From assembly GCA_947487835.1 (NCBI GenBank), contig CANKXX010000003.1, positions 1-64,000 on the forward strand: a DNA stretch of 64,000 bases, written 5' to 3'. This stretch comes from an uncultured Microbacteriaceae bacterium (lineage in GTDB: Bacteria > Actinomycetota > Actinomycetes > Actinomycetales > Microbacteriaceae). Positions 53,205 through 63,946 of the stretch are shown here, piece by piece (position 1 is the first letter of the stretch; every line of letters begins with the position of its first letter). The position numbers and the translations under genes are program-made. The notes under the pieces are model-generated. The model ran no database searches. It saw only the letters and a program-made list of their open reading frames with translations, and was not told the origin of the DNA.

Positions 53205-54680
53205 TCAGGAGATCTGCAGGGTGCGGGCGGTCTCGCCCGTGACCTCGTCCACGCTCGCCGGGCTTTCGGAGAGCGGCTTCTCGTAGTTCGGGATCATCGC
53301 CTTGAGCGGCGCCTTCCAGGAGCCGATGCGGTCGGGGAAGCAGCGCTCGAGCACGTCGAGCATGATCGGCACGGCGGTCGATGCGCCCGGGGACGCGCCG
53401 AGCAGGCCGGCGATGCTGCCGTCCTTCGCCGCGACGACCTCGGTGCCGAACTGCAGCACGCCGCCCTTCTTCGCGTCCTTCTTCATCACCTGCACGCGCT
53501 GGCCGGCCGTGATCATGTACCAGTCGCCGCGACGGGCCGTGGGCAGGAACTCGCGCAGCGACGCGAACTTCTTGCCCCGCGTCGCGAGCAGCTGAGTCAC
53601 GAGGTACTTGATGAGGCCGAAGTTGTCCCGGGCGACCGCGAGCATCGGCAGGATGTTGTGCGGGCGGATCGACACGAACAGGTCGAGGTACGAGCCGGTC
53701 TTCAAGAACTTGGGGCTGAATCCGGCGTAGGGGCCGAACATGAGCGAGGCCTGCCCGTCCACGACGCGGGTGTCGAGGTGCGGCACCGACATGGGCGGCG
53801 ATCCGACGGCCGCCTTGCCGTAGATCTTCGCCTGGTGCTTGCGCACGAGCTCCGGGTCGTCGGTGCGGAGGAACTGGCCGCTGATGGGGAACCCGCCGAA
53901 GCCCCTGATCTCAGGGATGCCGGCCTTCTGCAGCAGGTGCAGGGCCCCGCCGCCCGCGCCGACGAAGACGAACCGGGCGCGAACGGTCTTCGGGGTCGAG
54001 CCGACGATCTGCTTGACGGTCACCCGCCAGGTGCCGTCCTTCAGCTGCTTGAGGCCCCGCACCTCGTGGTCCGTGTTCAGCGACGCCCCCGAGGCGGTGA
54101 GGTAGTCGAACAGGCGCGTGGTGAGCGAGCCGAAGTCCACGTCGGTGCCCTCGGCGAAGCGGGTTGCGGCGATGCTCTCGTCGCGGTCGCGGCCCACCAT
54201 GAGCAACGGCGCCCAGGAGTAGATGACCTCGGGGTCCTCCGAGTACTCCATGCCGGCGAACAGCGGGTGCTTCACGAGCGCCTCGTACCGGCGGCGCAGG
54301 TAGTCGACGTTCTCCTCGCCGCGCACGAAGGTCATGTGCGGGATGGGGTTGATGAACTCCTTGGGCTCCGGGATCTGCCCCGCGGTTACGAGGTGCGACC
54401 AGAACTGGCGGGAGAGCTGGAACTGCTCGTTGATCTTCACCGCGCTCGCGATGTCGATGGTGCCGTTCTTCTCCGGCGTGTAGTTGAGTTCGCAGAGCGC
54501 GGCGTGGCCGGTTCCCGCGTTGTTCCATGGGTTCGAGCTCTCCTGGGCCACCTCGGGCAACCGCTCGTAGATCTCGATGGACCAATCGGGCTCGAGCTGC
54601 TTGATCAGCGTGCCGAGGGTGGCGCTCATGATGCCGCCACCGATGAGGACGACGTCGATCGGATCCGTGGATGTGCTCAC
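53205..54680 (-). CDS. mqo: Malate:quinone oxidoreductase
   Basis: A 491-residue FAD enzyme that oxidises malate to oxaloacetate and passes electrons to the quinone pool at the membrane. [18 protein letters not shown] near 10 is the dinucleotide-binding start. [22 protein letters not shown] near 48 is diagnostic of Mqo, as are [19 protein letters not shown] near 245 and [20 protein letters not shown] near 316. The GTG at 54680 has no ribosome site, but TAAACT lies seven bases upstream, indicating a leaderless message. Confidence 0.96.
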   Translation of the reverse strand: MSTSTDPIDVVLIGGGIMSATLGTLIKQLEPDWSIEIYERLPEVAQESSNPWNNAGTGHAALCELNYTPEKNGTIDIASAVKINEQFQLSRQFWSHLVTAGQIPEPKEFINPIPHMTFVRGEENVDYLRRRYEALVKHPLFAGMEYSEDPEVIYSWAPLLMVGRDRDESIAATRFAEGTDVDFGSLTTRLFDYLTASGASLNTDHEVRGLKQLKDGTWRVTVKQIVGSTPKTVRARFVFVGAGGGALHLLQKAGIPEIRGFGGFPISGQFLRTDDPELVRKHQAKIYGKAAVGSPPMSVPHLDTRVVDGQASLMFGPYAGFSPKFLKTGSYLDLFVSIRPHNILPMLAVARDNFGLIKYLVTQLLATRGKKFASLREFLPTARRGDWYMITAGQRVQVMKKDAKKGGVLQFGTEVVAAKDGSIAGLLGASPGASTAVPIMLDVLERCFPDRIGSWKAPLKAMIPNYEKPLSESPASVDEVTGETARTLQIS

Positions 54681-54687
54681 ACGGTCC

Positions 54688-54693
54688 AGTTTA
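54688..54693 (-). promoter_or_regulatory. -10 box for leaderless mqo
   Basis: TAAACT on the minus strand, seven bases before the GTG start. No consensus -35 is seen at the usual distance. Confidence 0.45.
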
Positions 54694-54757
54694 CGTCCGC
54701 CGGACGACGCCTCCGTCGGTCCGGCCAGGGGTCTCACGGGGACCCACCGGTCCGCAG

Positions 54758-54811
54758 CCTCGACCGCCTCGACCGCCTCGTCGGCCTCGTCCGCCTCGTC
54801 GGCCTCGTCCG
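54758..54811. repeat. Six tandem copies of a 9-base unit
   Basis: CCTCGNNCG repeated six times (GACCG twice, then GTCGG and GTCCG alternating) in the gap between mqo and the RNA ligase-like gene. It ends 26 bases before the ATG at 54838, next to a TAGCCT -10-like box (54822-54827). Confidence 0.85.
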
Positions 54812-54837
54812 ACGGAGCGGCCTAGCCTGGACGAGCC

Positions 54838-55359
54838 ATGCTGAGCATCGAACTGATCGTCGACGACCGGACGGACGCCGCCGTGCGGCGGGAGTGGCAG
54901 GCGCTCGAGGACGCGGGCATCCCGAGCCTCGCCCGCAACGCCTCGCCGAGCAACCGTCCGCATGTCACCCTGTTCGTCGCGCCGGCGATGCGGGTGGAGG
55001 ACCTGGCAGCCGTGCGGGACGCCGTCTCGTCCCTTCCGCTGCCCCTGACCCTGGGGGCGACCCTGCTCTTCGGCGGCCACCGGCGTGGCTACGTTCTCGC
55101 CCGCCAGGTCGTCGTCACCGCGGCCCTGCTCGAGGTGCACCGCCGCGTGCACGAGACCGCGACGCCGCTCGCCGAGTCCGTCGTCGACCTCTCCCGGCCC
55201 GACGCCTGGACCCCGCACGTCACGCTCGCTCGGCGCCTGCGCCCGGAGGACGTGGGCGCCGCGCTCGCCGCCGTCGGCGCCGCGGCCCTGCCGACCGGCA
55301 GCGCGCCGAGCGCGCGCCTGTGGGACGGCGTCGCGAAGACCATCACGCCCCTGTCCTGA
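54838..55359 (+). CDS. 2'-5' RNA ligase-like (2H phosphoesterase) protein
   Basis: A 173-residue 2H-family protein. Two HxT motifs, HVTLF at 42-46 and HVTLA near 124, form the active site that opens or forms 2'-5' or cyclic phosphodiesters. The length matches ThpR/LigT proteins. A -10-like TAGCCT lies 10 bases before the ATG, so the leader, if any, is very short. Biological substrates of this family in actinobacteria are not established. Confidence 0.87.
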   Translation: MLSIELIVDDRTDAAVRREWQALEDAGIPSLARNASPSNRPHVTLFVAPAMRVEDLAAVRDAVSSLPLPLTLGATLLFGGHRRGYVLARQVVVTAALLEVHRRVHETATPLAESVVDLSRPDAWTPHVTLARRLRPEDVGAALAAVGAAALPTGSAPSARLWDGVAKTITPLS

Positions 55360-55408
55360 GTTCCCCGGCGGCCTGCGCGGCGAAGCAGCCGTGGGATCAG
55401 CGGCCGGT

Positions 55409-55915
55409 TCAGAGGTCGGGCAGATCCGACGGTTCGTCCGCCGCCCGATCGTCGGGTTGCGCACCGGGGCCGCGATGGTGGCGGGTCTTCGCGACCGAGC
55501 CGTCCGGTGCGAACGTCGTCCAGATCCCGGAGCGGACGCCGCGGTCGTAGTCCCCCTGGTCGTACGGCGCGCCCTCGGCGGTGAACCGGCGCCAGGTGCC
55601 CTGCTGCCGGCCGTGCTCGAAGCCGCCGGTCTGCAGCGGGACGCCCGACTCGCGGTACCAGGTCCACTCGCCGTGCATCCGGCCGGCCTCGAAACAGCCC
55701 ACGGCGCGCAACCGGCCGTTGCGGAAGTAGGTGCGCCACTCCCCCGTCTTCTCGCCGCCCTGGTAGCGCCCGCGGGACTCGGGGGTGCCGTCGCGGTAGG
55801 TCTCCTCCCACGAGCCGGTACGCACGCCCTCCGCGTCGACCTCGTTGCGCGGCCCGCCCCACCCCTGCGGGACGTCGTCCCCCGACGGCACGCCGTGGAC
55901 CTCGTTGCCGGTCAT
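55409..55915 (-). CDS. MORN-repeat protein (YwqK-like)
   Basis: A 168-residue protein made of five to six approximately 22-residue repeats of MORN/YwqK type: GSWEETYRDGTPESRGRYQG, GEWRTYFRNGRLRAVGCFEA, GEWTWYRESGVPLQTGGFEH, GTWRRFTAEGAPYDQGDYD and GIWTTFAPDGSVAKTRHH. Some relatives are annotated as antitoxins, but no toxin gene is adjacent. It overlaps the upstream VanZ-like gene by four bases. The function is unknown. Confidence 0.75.
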   Translation of the reverse strand: MTGNEVHGVPSGDDVPQGWGGPRNEVDAEGVRTGSWEETYRDGTPESRGRYQGGEKTGEWRTYFRNGRLRAVGCFEAGRMHGEWTWYRESGVPLQTGGFEHGRQQGTWRRFTAEGAPYDQGDYDRGVRSGIWTTFAPDGSVAKTRHHRGPGAQPDDRAADEPSDLPDL

Positions 55916-56493
55916 GCCCGCCGCCGGCCGTCGGTGCGGAGCGCTCGGTCGTGAGCACCGCGGAGGCGGACGCGACGGGCGGCCAGGACGAGCGCGATGC
56001 CCAGCGCCGCGCCGGCGGTGTTCGCCACGACGTCCCGCGGGTCGCTCACCCGCGTCGGCAGCCAGGCGGCCTGCGCGAGCTCGATCGAGCAGGTCAGCAC
56101 CACGGCGAGCGCGAGCACCGGCCAACGCCGACGCGGGCCGAGGAGCAGCAGGAGCAGCACGGCGAGCGGAACGAAGAGGGCGACGTTGGCGCTGAACTCG
56201 ACCACGTCGAACGTGATCCAGGCGGTGGGCGGGAAACCCTGCAGCAGTGCGAGCACGCGGTCGAGCAGCGGGACGGCGGCGGGGTCGTAGGGCTGCGGGG
56301 TGAGCGTGAGCCACGCGACGAAGCCGAGGTAGGCGACGGTGACCACCGCGAGGGCAGTCCGTGCGCGACGCCGCCGCCGATCCGTCGTGCACGGCGTCCG
56401 CCGCATGCGGCCGGGCTCACCCGGGTGGTCGGGCACGGCGGGCGCCACGGGTGCCGGCGGGGTCGTCGCCGCCTCGAGCGGCTCCGGCCTCAT
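55912..56493 (-). CDS. VanZ-like family membrane protein
   Basis: A 193-residue protein. A charged, Pro-rich N-terminal region of 45 residues precedes four helices. VEFSANVALFVPLAVLLLLL near 100, CSIELAQAAWLPTRVSDPRDVV near 137 and ANTAGAALGIALVLA match the VanZ pattern, as in the gene at 22804. It overlaps both neighbours by four bases, forming a three-gene unit with the DUF1801 protein and MORN-repeat protein. Confidence 0.82.
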   Translation of the reverse strand: MRPEPLEAATTPPAPVAPAVPDHPGEPGRMRRTPCTTDRRRRRARTALAVVTVAYLGFVAWLTLTPQPYDPAAVPLLDRVLALLQGFPPTAWITFDVVEFSANVALFVPLAVLLLLLLGPRRRWPVLALAVVLTCSIELAQAAWLPTRVSDPRDVVANTAGAALGIALVLAARRVRLRGAHDRALRTDGRRRA

Positions 56494-56954
56494 CGTCGCT
56501 TCGCGGTGGCGGGTCGGATCCGCTCGTACGTCTCGAGGAAACGCTCCACCGGCATCGCGGCCACTGTGTCCGCGACGATGCCGAGGTCGACGTCCTCGAG
56601 GCGGCGGAAGCGGAGGCAGCTCTTGCCCATGTCGAGCGTGCGGCCCGACTCGCGCCAGCGCTCGGCGAAGTCCGCCTCCTCGGTGGAGTCGCTGTACAGC
56701 GCCATCAGGTAGAGCGAGTTGTAGTTCTTCTGCGCCGCGAGCGAGACGTAGGCCAGCGGCTTGCCGTTGTAGGTCCGCGGGAAGGTGGCGAGGGGCACCG
56801 ACCAGGTCGGCATGCCCCACGCCATGGCCAGCTCGTAGCCGTCGGGCATAGCGGCACGCACCGTGTCGAAGACGGTGCCGATCACCGCCCGGCGCTCCTC
56901 CGGAAGCGCGTCGAGGTAGGCCCGCACGTCCTCGGGCACCGCGGAATCGCTCAT
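56490..56954 (-). CDS. DUF1801 domain protein
   Basis: A 154-residue protein. VRAYLDALPEERRAVIGTVF at the N terminus and YELAMAWGMPTWSVP near 40 with YLMALY near 82 match DUF1801 (YdhG-like), a fold of unknown biochemical role. RLEDVDLGIVADTVAAMPVERFLETYE closes the domain. It is the first gene of its three-gene unit and follows a long spacer. Confidence 0.8.
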   Translation of the reverse strand: MSDSAVPEDVRAYLDALPEERRAVIGTVFDTVRAAMPDGYELAMAWGMPTWSVPLATFPRTYNGKPLAYVSLAAQKNYNSLYLMALYSDSTEEADFAERWRESGRTLDMGKSCLRFRRLEDVDLGIVADTVAAMPVERFLETYERIRPATAKRR

Positions 56955-57341
56955 GCTCGAAGGCTAGCGCCGGATGCCCGCGCGGCGACAGGGCCGCAGC
57001 AACCGCTGCGCCGGTGGCCCTGGCCGCGTCCGTCCACGCTCGTGCCCAGCCGCTCGGATCAGGACGGAAGGTCCGCTATGAATCACGAAAAGAAGCGCGG
57101 GGAACGACGTCTCGCCTCGCGTTGCGCCCGCCGATCACACCAGAAAAGTTTCGAATAACGGCGCTCGAACTTGCCGGGGCATCGCGGACCGAATTAGCGT
57201 GAGGAGGCACCCGGGTTCCGCCGGGCGCGCCGGACAACGACGTCGCCCGCCTCTCGCGGCGAATGACGGGCCCGGTTCGACGAAGTACCCCCGTCCGGCC
57301 GAACCGGTCCGGCACGTTTCGCCCGCTTGCGAAAGGCCTCT
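56955..57341. other. 387-base divergent spacer before the ThuA gene
   Basis: No gene is seen. The part at about 57070-57200 is less GC-rich than its surroundings. A plausible plus-strand promoter is TTGCCG...TAGCGT with an 18-base gap at about 57171-57200. An inverted repeat with arms TTCGA/TCGAA lies just before it. The ThuA ribosome site GAAAGG follows at 57331. Confidence 0.5.
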
Positions 57342-58064
57342 ATGTCCTCCGATTCCCCAACCTCCGGCAGCCCGACCCGGCGCGCCCTGATCGTGCGTGG
57401 CGGGTGGGACGGCCACCAGCCCGTGGAGACGACGGAGGTGTTCCTCCCGTTCCTCGAGGCCAACGGCTTCGAGGTGCGCGTCGAGGAGTCGCCGGCCGTC
57501 TACGCCGACGCGGAGACGATGGCCACGATCGACCTCATCGTGCAGAACAACACGATGAACACCATCGAGAAGGAGGAGTTCGAGGGCCTTCGCTCGGCGG
57601 TCGAGGCCGGCACCGGATTCGCCGGCTGGCACGGCGGCATCGCGGACTCCTACCGCAACAACTCCGACTACCTGCAGATGGTGGGCGGGCAGTTCGCCTC
57701 GCACCCGGGCAAGCACCCGGACGAGCGCACGGGCGAGCAGTCCGACAACTACGTGCCGTACACGGTCACCATGCTTCCGGCGGCGGCAGACCACCCGATC
57801 ACGCAGGGCATCGACGACTTCGAGCTCGTCACCGAGCAGTACTGGGTGCTGCACGACGAGTACAACGACGTCCTCGCGACGACGACCCAGGCCGTCCGGC
57901 CGTGGGATCCGTGGACCCGGCCCATCACGTCGCCGGCCATCTGGACGCGCCAGTGGGGCAAGGGGCGCATCTTCGTGTCGACCCCCGGCCACCGCGTCGA
58001 GATCGTCACGCACCCGACCGTCCGCACCATCATCGAGAGGGGGCTGCTGTGGGCAGCTCGGTAG
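57342..58064 (+). CDS. ThuA domain protein
   Basis: A 240-residue ThuA-like (trehalose-utilisation, glutamine-amidotransferase-fold) protein. RALIVRGGWDGHQPVETTEVF near 14, GFAGWHGGIADSYRNNSDY near 95 and NYVPYTVTM/DHPITQGIDDFEL are typical. The ThuA domain is involved in sugar oxidation pathways with an adjacent dehydrogenase. Here a Gfo/Idh/MocA gene overlaps its end by 16 bases. The ATG at 57342 has GAAAGG five bases upstream. Confidence 0.87.
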   Translation: MSSDSPTSGSPTRRALIVRGGWDGHQPVETTEVFLPFLEANGFEVRVEESPAVYADAETMATIDLIVQNNTMNTIEKEEFEGLRSAVEAGTGFAGWHGGIADSYRNNSDYLQMVGGQFASHPGKHPDERTGEQSDNYVPYTVTMLPAAADHPITQGIDDFELVTEQYWVLHDEYNDVLATTTQAVRPWDPWTRPITSPAIWTRQWGKGRIFVSTPGHRVEIVTHPTVRTIIERGLLWAAR

Positions 58065-59191
58065 AAGAAGCAACGAGCGGCACCGTGGCCGAGTCCGAGC
58101 GCCCGCTCGGCGTCGGTATCGTCGGGGTCGGCAAGATCAGCGAGCAGTACCTGGCGACGCTCCCCGAGCTGCCGAACCTCCGGCTCGTCGCGGTGGCCGA
58201 CCTGAACGAGGCCCGCGCCGCCGAGGTGGCGGCCGAGCAGGGCGTGCTGTCGATGCCGGTCGGTGAGCTGCTCACGCATCCCGACGTCGACGTCGTGCTG
58301 AATCTGACCATCCCCGCCGCCCACGTGGCGGTGGCGACTCAGGCGCTCGAGAACGGCAAGCACGTCTTCGGCGAGAAGCCGCTGGCCCTCGCACCCGAGG
58401 AGGCGGTCGACATGCTGCGCCTCGCCGAGGAGCGCGGACTGCGCGTGGGCAGCGCGCCCGACACCGTGCTCGGCACCGGCGTCCAGACGGCACGGCGGCT
58501 GCTCGACGACGGCGCCATCGGCACACCGGTGGGCGCGACCGCGTTCTGGGCAGCGCCCGGGCACGAGCTGTGGCACCCGGCGCCCGCGTTCTACTACCAG
58601 CCCGGCGGCGGGCCCCTGTTCGACATGGGCCCGTACTACCTGACCGCCCTCGTGACGCTGCTCGGCCCGGTCGTGCGCGTGTCCGGCTCGGCCACCCGGT
58701 CGACCCGCGCCCGCTCGGTGGGCAGCGGCCCGCTGGCCGGCACGGCCCTCGAGGTGAACATCGACACGCACGTGACCGCGCTTCTGGAGCACGCGAGCGG
58801 CGTCGCGTCGTCGGTGACGGTGAGCTTCGAGGTGTGGGGCTCGCGGCATCCGCTGATCGAGGTCTACGGCACCGACGGCACGATCTCCGTGCCCGACCCG
58901 AACCGCTTCGGCGACCCGGTCGAGCTCCTCACCCGTGAGGACCGCGAGTGGCGTGAGGTGCCGGCGTCGGCCGGCTACGAGGGCGCCGCCCGCGGCTACG
59001 GCCTCGCGGACATGGCGCACGCCATCGCGACGGGCCGCGAGCACCGCGCATCCGGTGCGCTCGCGTTCCACGTGCTGGAGATCATGGACGCCGTGGTGCG
59101 CGCCGGCCACGAGCACCGTGTGATCGACATCGAGAGCACGGTCGAGCGCCCGGACGCCGTCCCGGAGGGCTCCCGCCCCGACACCTGGTAG
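58049..59191 (+). CDS. Gfo/Idh/MocA family oxidoreductase
   Basis: A 380-residue NAD(P)-dependent dehydrogenase. PLGVGIVGVGKISEQYL near 19 is the Rossmann motif; ENGKHVFGEKPLALAPEEA near 103 carries the catalytic EKP; MGPYYLTALV near 195 belongs to the C-terminal domain. It should oxidise a sugar or polyol, working with ThuA. The GTG at 58049 has AGAGGGGG upstream and lies inside the end of the ThuA gene, so the two are coupled. The sugar is unknown. Confidence 0.9.
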   Translation: MGSSVEEATSGTVAESERPLGVGIVGVGKISEQYLATLPELPNLRLVAVADLNEARAAEVAAEQGVLSMPVGELLTHPDVDVVLNLTIPAAHVAVATQALENGKHVFGEKPLALAPEEAVDMLRLAEERGLRVGSAPDTVLGTGVQTARRLLDDGAIGTPVGATAFWAAPGHELWHPAPAFYYQPGGGPLFDMGPYYLTALVTLLGPVVRVSGSATRSTRARSVGSGPLAGTALEVNIDTHVTALLEHASGVASSVTVSFEVWGSRHPLIEVYGTDGTISVPDPNRFGDPVELLTREDREWREVPASAGYEGAARGYGLADMAHAIATGREHRASGALAFHVLEIMDAVVRAGHEHRVIDIESTVERPDAVPEGSRPDTW

Positions 59192-59809
59192 CGGGCCGCC
59201 CGCTACCAGATCCACAACCACCGGTCCTCGAGCCCGTCGAGTCGCGCGCACGTCGCGTGCCACGACGGGTTCGGGGACCGAGGTGCTTCCGCGGGTGTTC
59301 TGCTGGTCGTTTCCGAGAGCTTCGCGAGCAGCGACAACGCAGGCGGTCTCCTCCGGAAGCGGCGAGCGTTGCGAGAGCGGTCGCCACGGTCGCTGAGCCT
59401 GTCGAAGCGACGCGAGCCACTCCCGGGACCGGCTCCACTCGGTCGCTGAGCCTGCTCTGGTCGTTTGCGAGAGCTTCGCGAGCAGCGACAACGCAGGCGG
59501 TCCCCTCCGGAAGCAGCGAGCGTTGCGAGAGCGGTTGCCACGGTCGCTGAACCTGTCGAAGCGACGCGGGGCGCCTTCCGTCCCTTCGACAGGCGCAGGG
59601 ACCGAAGTGGTCGCGCGGGCCTGTTCTGGTTGTTTCCGAGAGCTTCGCGAGCAGCGACGACAACGCGGACGGCCACCTCTGGCTCGCACCGAACGGCCCG
59701 TACACGGTCGCTGAGCCTGTCGAAGCGACGCGAGGCGCCTTGTCTCCCTTCGACAGGCTCAGGGACCGAGGGGGCCATCCCTCGACGGTAAGACGGAGTG
59801 CGAGCATGG
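59192..59809. repeat. Repeat-rich spacer with duplicated 112-base module
   Basis: This 618-base gap has no gene. Two near-identical 112-base copies lie at 59303-59414 and 59457-59568 (start CTGGTCGTTT, end GTCGAAGCGACGCG), with a broken third copy at about 59626-59732. GAGAGCTTCGCGAGCAG marks each. They end in GTCGCTGAGCCTGTCGAAG; the related GTCCCTTCGACAGGCTCAGG occurs at 59579 and 59742, 18111 and 61365. The array resembles the dispersed REP-like elements of high-GC bacteria. Confidence 0.88.
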
Positions 59810-61270
59810 TCAGCCTCTCGGTGACGCCGGCTCGGGTGGGCGGGCCGGGTATCGGTCTCGGAGGCGGTGTCGGCGGGCGTTCCAGTCCTGGACCGCTCTG
59901 CTCTTCGTCGCCAGGTGCCGGCCCTCTCGGGTGGGGCTGATCGATTTCGGTGGAACCAGCGTGTACATCCCGCCAGCTCGGGTGATGTCCCAGCCGCGGT
60001 TGTGCAGCAGCAGGTGATGGTGCTTGCACAGCAGCACGCCGTCGGCGATGTCGGTCTTGCCGTGGTCTCGTTTCCACTGGTTGATGTGGTGTGCCTCGCA
60101 CCAGGACGGCGGCCGGTCGCAGCCCGGCCACATGCACCCGCCATCCCGGACGGCGAGCCCGGTCCGCTGCCGTGCGGTGAAGAGGCGCTGCTCTCGTCCG
60201 ACGTTGACGCACTGCCCGTCGTCATCCAGGACCACCGCGATGGTGCCGGTGGCGCATACCTCTCGGCGGATGGTGTCGATCGAGATCGCCTCTCCGGTGT
60301 CCTGGATCGAGCCGTGGCCGTCGCCGCTCTGAAGGGTCTCCTTCGTCACGATCACCCGCACTGCCGGTCGGCGTGAGCCATAGACCTGGCCGGGGTCGGC
60401 GTCCGCGCCGATGCGGAGGAGTTCCAGGAAGCCGTCGGCGGCGAGGCGGTCGGTGGACCTCGGGTCCTTCGCGATCGCGTCAATCCGCGCCCGGTCCTCC
60501 TCCTTGACGAACCTGGGTCCGCCGCGCCTCGGATTAGTGAGCTCGTCGAGGACCGACAGGAGGAAGGCACCTGGTTCTGGGGCGTAGAGGAACCTGCCCT
60601 CCACCATCCCGTCTGGGCGCTTCCACGCCTTGAGGTGCTGCTGCTCGAGCTGGGCCTTCTCGCGGTCGGCCACCTCGGTGTCGTTCAGGTCATCACGCAG
60701 TTGCCGTGCCCGGCGGTGCAGTTGCCCGGCCGTGAGGGTGGTCACTTCCTCGAGGAGCTCCGCCGCGGCCTCATGCAGCGCTTCCGGCAGCACCGCCTCG
60801 GTCGGGAGGCCGAGGCCGGCGCGGATGGCGTCCGCTTGGGCGATGGAGAGGCGCCCGTCGGTGACGGCGTGGGCGATCGGGGCCTGCCACGGGGTCGGCG
60901 GTGCCGGAAGTTCCGGGTGCTCACGACGCAGGGTCTTTACGGCATCCGTCTCTGTGAGCATCCTACCCACCTCGACGATCGACACCGCACCGCCTTTGGT
61001 CACGCCGGTGACGGCTTCGACCATGGCCTGTGGCGTCCGGTAGCCCTCCTGCTGCGCCAGTCCCGCGGAGCCGAAGTCGGAGCTCGAGCGCCGGTCGAGC
61101 TCGCCCGCGATCCAGGCGGTGAAGGTGTCGCAGCACTGTCGCAGGTCGGCGATAGCGTGCAGCGCGTCCACGAGGTCCTGCTTCGGCAAGGGCGCGAACG
61201 CCGAGGGTGAGTTGCCCAGGCGCGCGACGGCATCCGCAGTGCGGAGGAGCGTCACCGCCGGGTTTCTCAT
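59810..61270 (-). CDS. DUF222/HNH endonuclease-domain protein
   Basis: A 486-residue protein. The first 300 residues are the helical DUF222 domain (QADAIRAGLGLPTEAVLPEALH). The C-terminal 60 contain an HNH nuclease with CMWPGCDRPPSWCEAHHINQWKRD (Cys-x4-Cys, His-His-x-Asn) and CKHHHLLLH. Such proteins are found in many copies in actinobacterial genomes and their role is unclear. The ATG at 61270 sits seven bases from TAGAAT, a leaderless arrangement; an in-frame ATG lies at 61279. Repeats flank it on both sides, as if it had moved or expanded. Confidence 0.87.
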   Translation of the reverse strand: MRNPAVTLLRTADAVARLGNSPSAFAPLPKQDLVDALHAIADLRQCCDTFTAWIAGELDRRSSSDFGSAGLAQQEGYRTPQAMVEAVTGVTKGGAVSIVEVGRMLTETDAVKTLRREHPELPAPPTPWQAPIAHAVTDGRLSIAQADAIRAGLGLPTEAVLPEALHEAAAELLEEVTTLTAGQLHRRARQLRDDLNDTEVADREKAQLEQQHLKAWKRPDGMVEGRFLYAPEPGAFLLSVLDELTNPRRGGPRFVKEEDRARIDAIAKDPRSTDRLAADGFLELLRIGADADPGQVYGSRRPAVRVIVTKETLQSGDGHGSIQDTGEAISIDTIRREVCATGTIAVVLDDDGQCVNVGREQRLFTARQRTGLAVRDGGCMWPGCDRPPSWCEAHHINQWKRDHGKTDIADGVLLCKHHHLLLHNRGWDITRAGGMYTLVPPKSISPTREGRHLATKSRAVQDWNARRHRLRDRYPARPPEPASPRG

Positions 61271-61290
61271 AACACACATTCTAGCAGGTA

Positions 61291-61317
61291 GGAAGTTTCT
61301 TCGACGAAGAACTTTCC
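61291..61317. promoter_or_regulatory. Inverted repeat in the HNH gene promoter
   Basis: TTCTTCG-A-CGAAGAA (61297-61311) inside a longer imperfect repeat GGAAGTTT...AACTTTCC. It lies 27-47 bases upstream of the HNH start, overlapping the -35 position. It may be an operator. Confidence 0.45.
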
Positions 61318-61364
61318 GTCCTGTGGAAAACGCAAGCGAGAAGTACGGACTGCGGACGGATTGC

Positions 61365-61387
61365 GTCCCTTCGACAAGCTCAGGGAC
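61365..61387. repeat. Dispersed repeat GTCCCT-N11-AGGGAC
   Basis: GTCCCTTCGACAAGCTCAGG with arms GTCCCT/AGGGAC, a member of the family at 18111 and 59579-59764. Confidence 0.8.
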
Positions 61388-61436
61388 CGTGGACACCCGC
61401 ACCGCGCGGCACCCCCCGCACCGCGTCCGGGCACGC

Positions 61437-61478
61437 AAAAGCGGGGCGGCCGCCGCGATTGCAGCTGCCGCCCCGCTT
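61437..61478 (-). terminator. Rho-independent terminator of the lysC-asd operon
   Basis: Minus strand: AAGCGGGGCGGC (61478-61467), a 16-base loop, GCCGCCCCGCTT (61450-61439), then TT. Perfect 12-base arms with a T-tract lie just after the asd stop. Confidence 0.9.
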
Positions 61479-61487
61479 CCGTACGAA

Positions 61488-63878
<2,391 letters not shown>

Positions 63879-63946
63879 TCAGAACTCCTGATTGTACGGG
63901 GTGGCCCCCGGTGCGGTCGCCCGTGTGACGCCGCGAAGCGCGCCGG

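Noticed and set aside
59082-60225. Minus-strand frames over the repeat spacer with recurring VVAAREALGNNQ-like stretches
   Set aside because: The peptide repeats arise from the 112-base DNA repeats; frames are broken, and no ribosome site or family match is seen.
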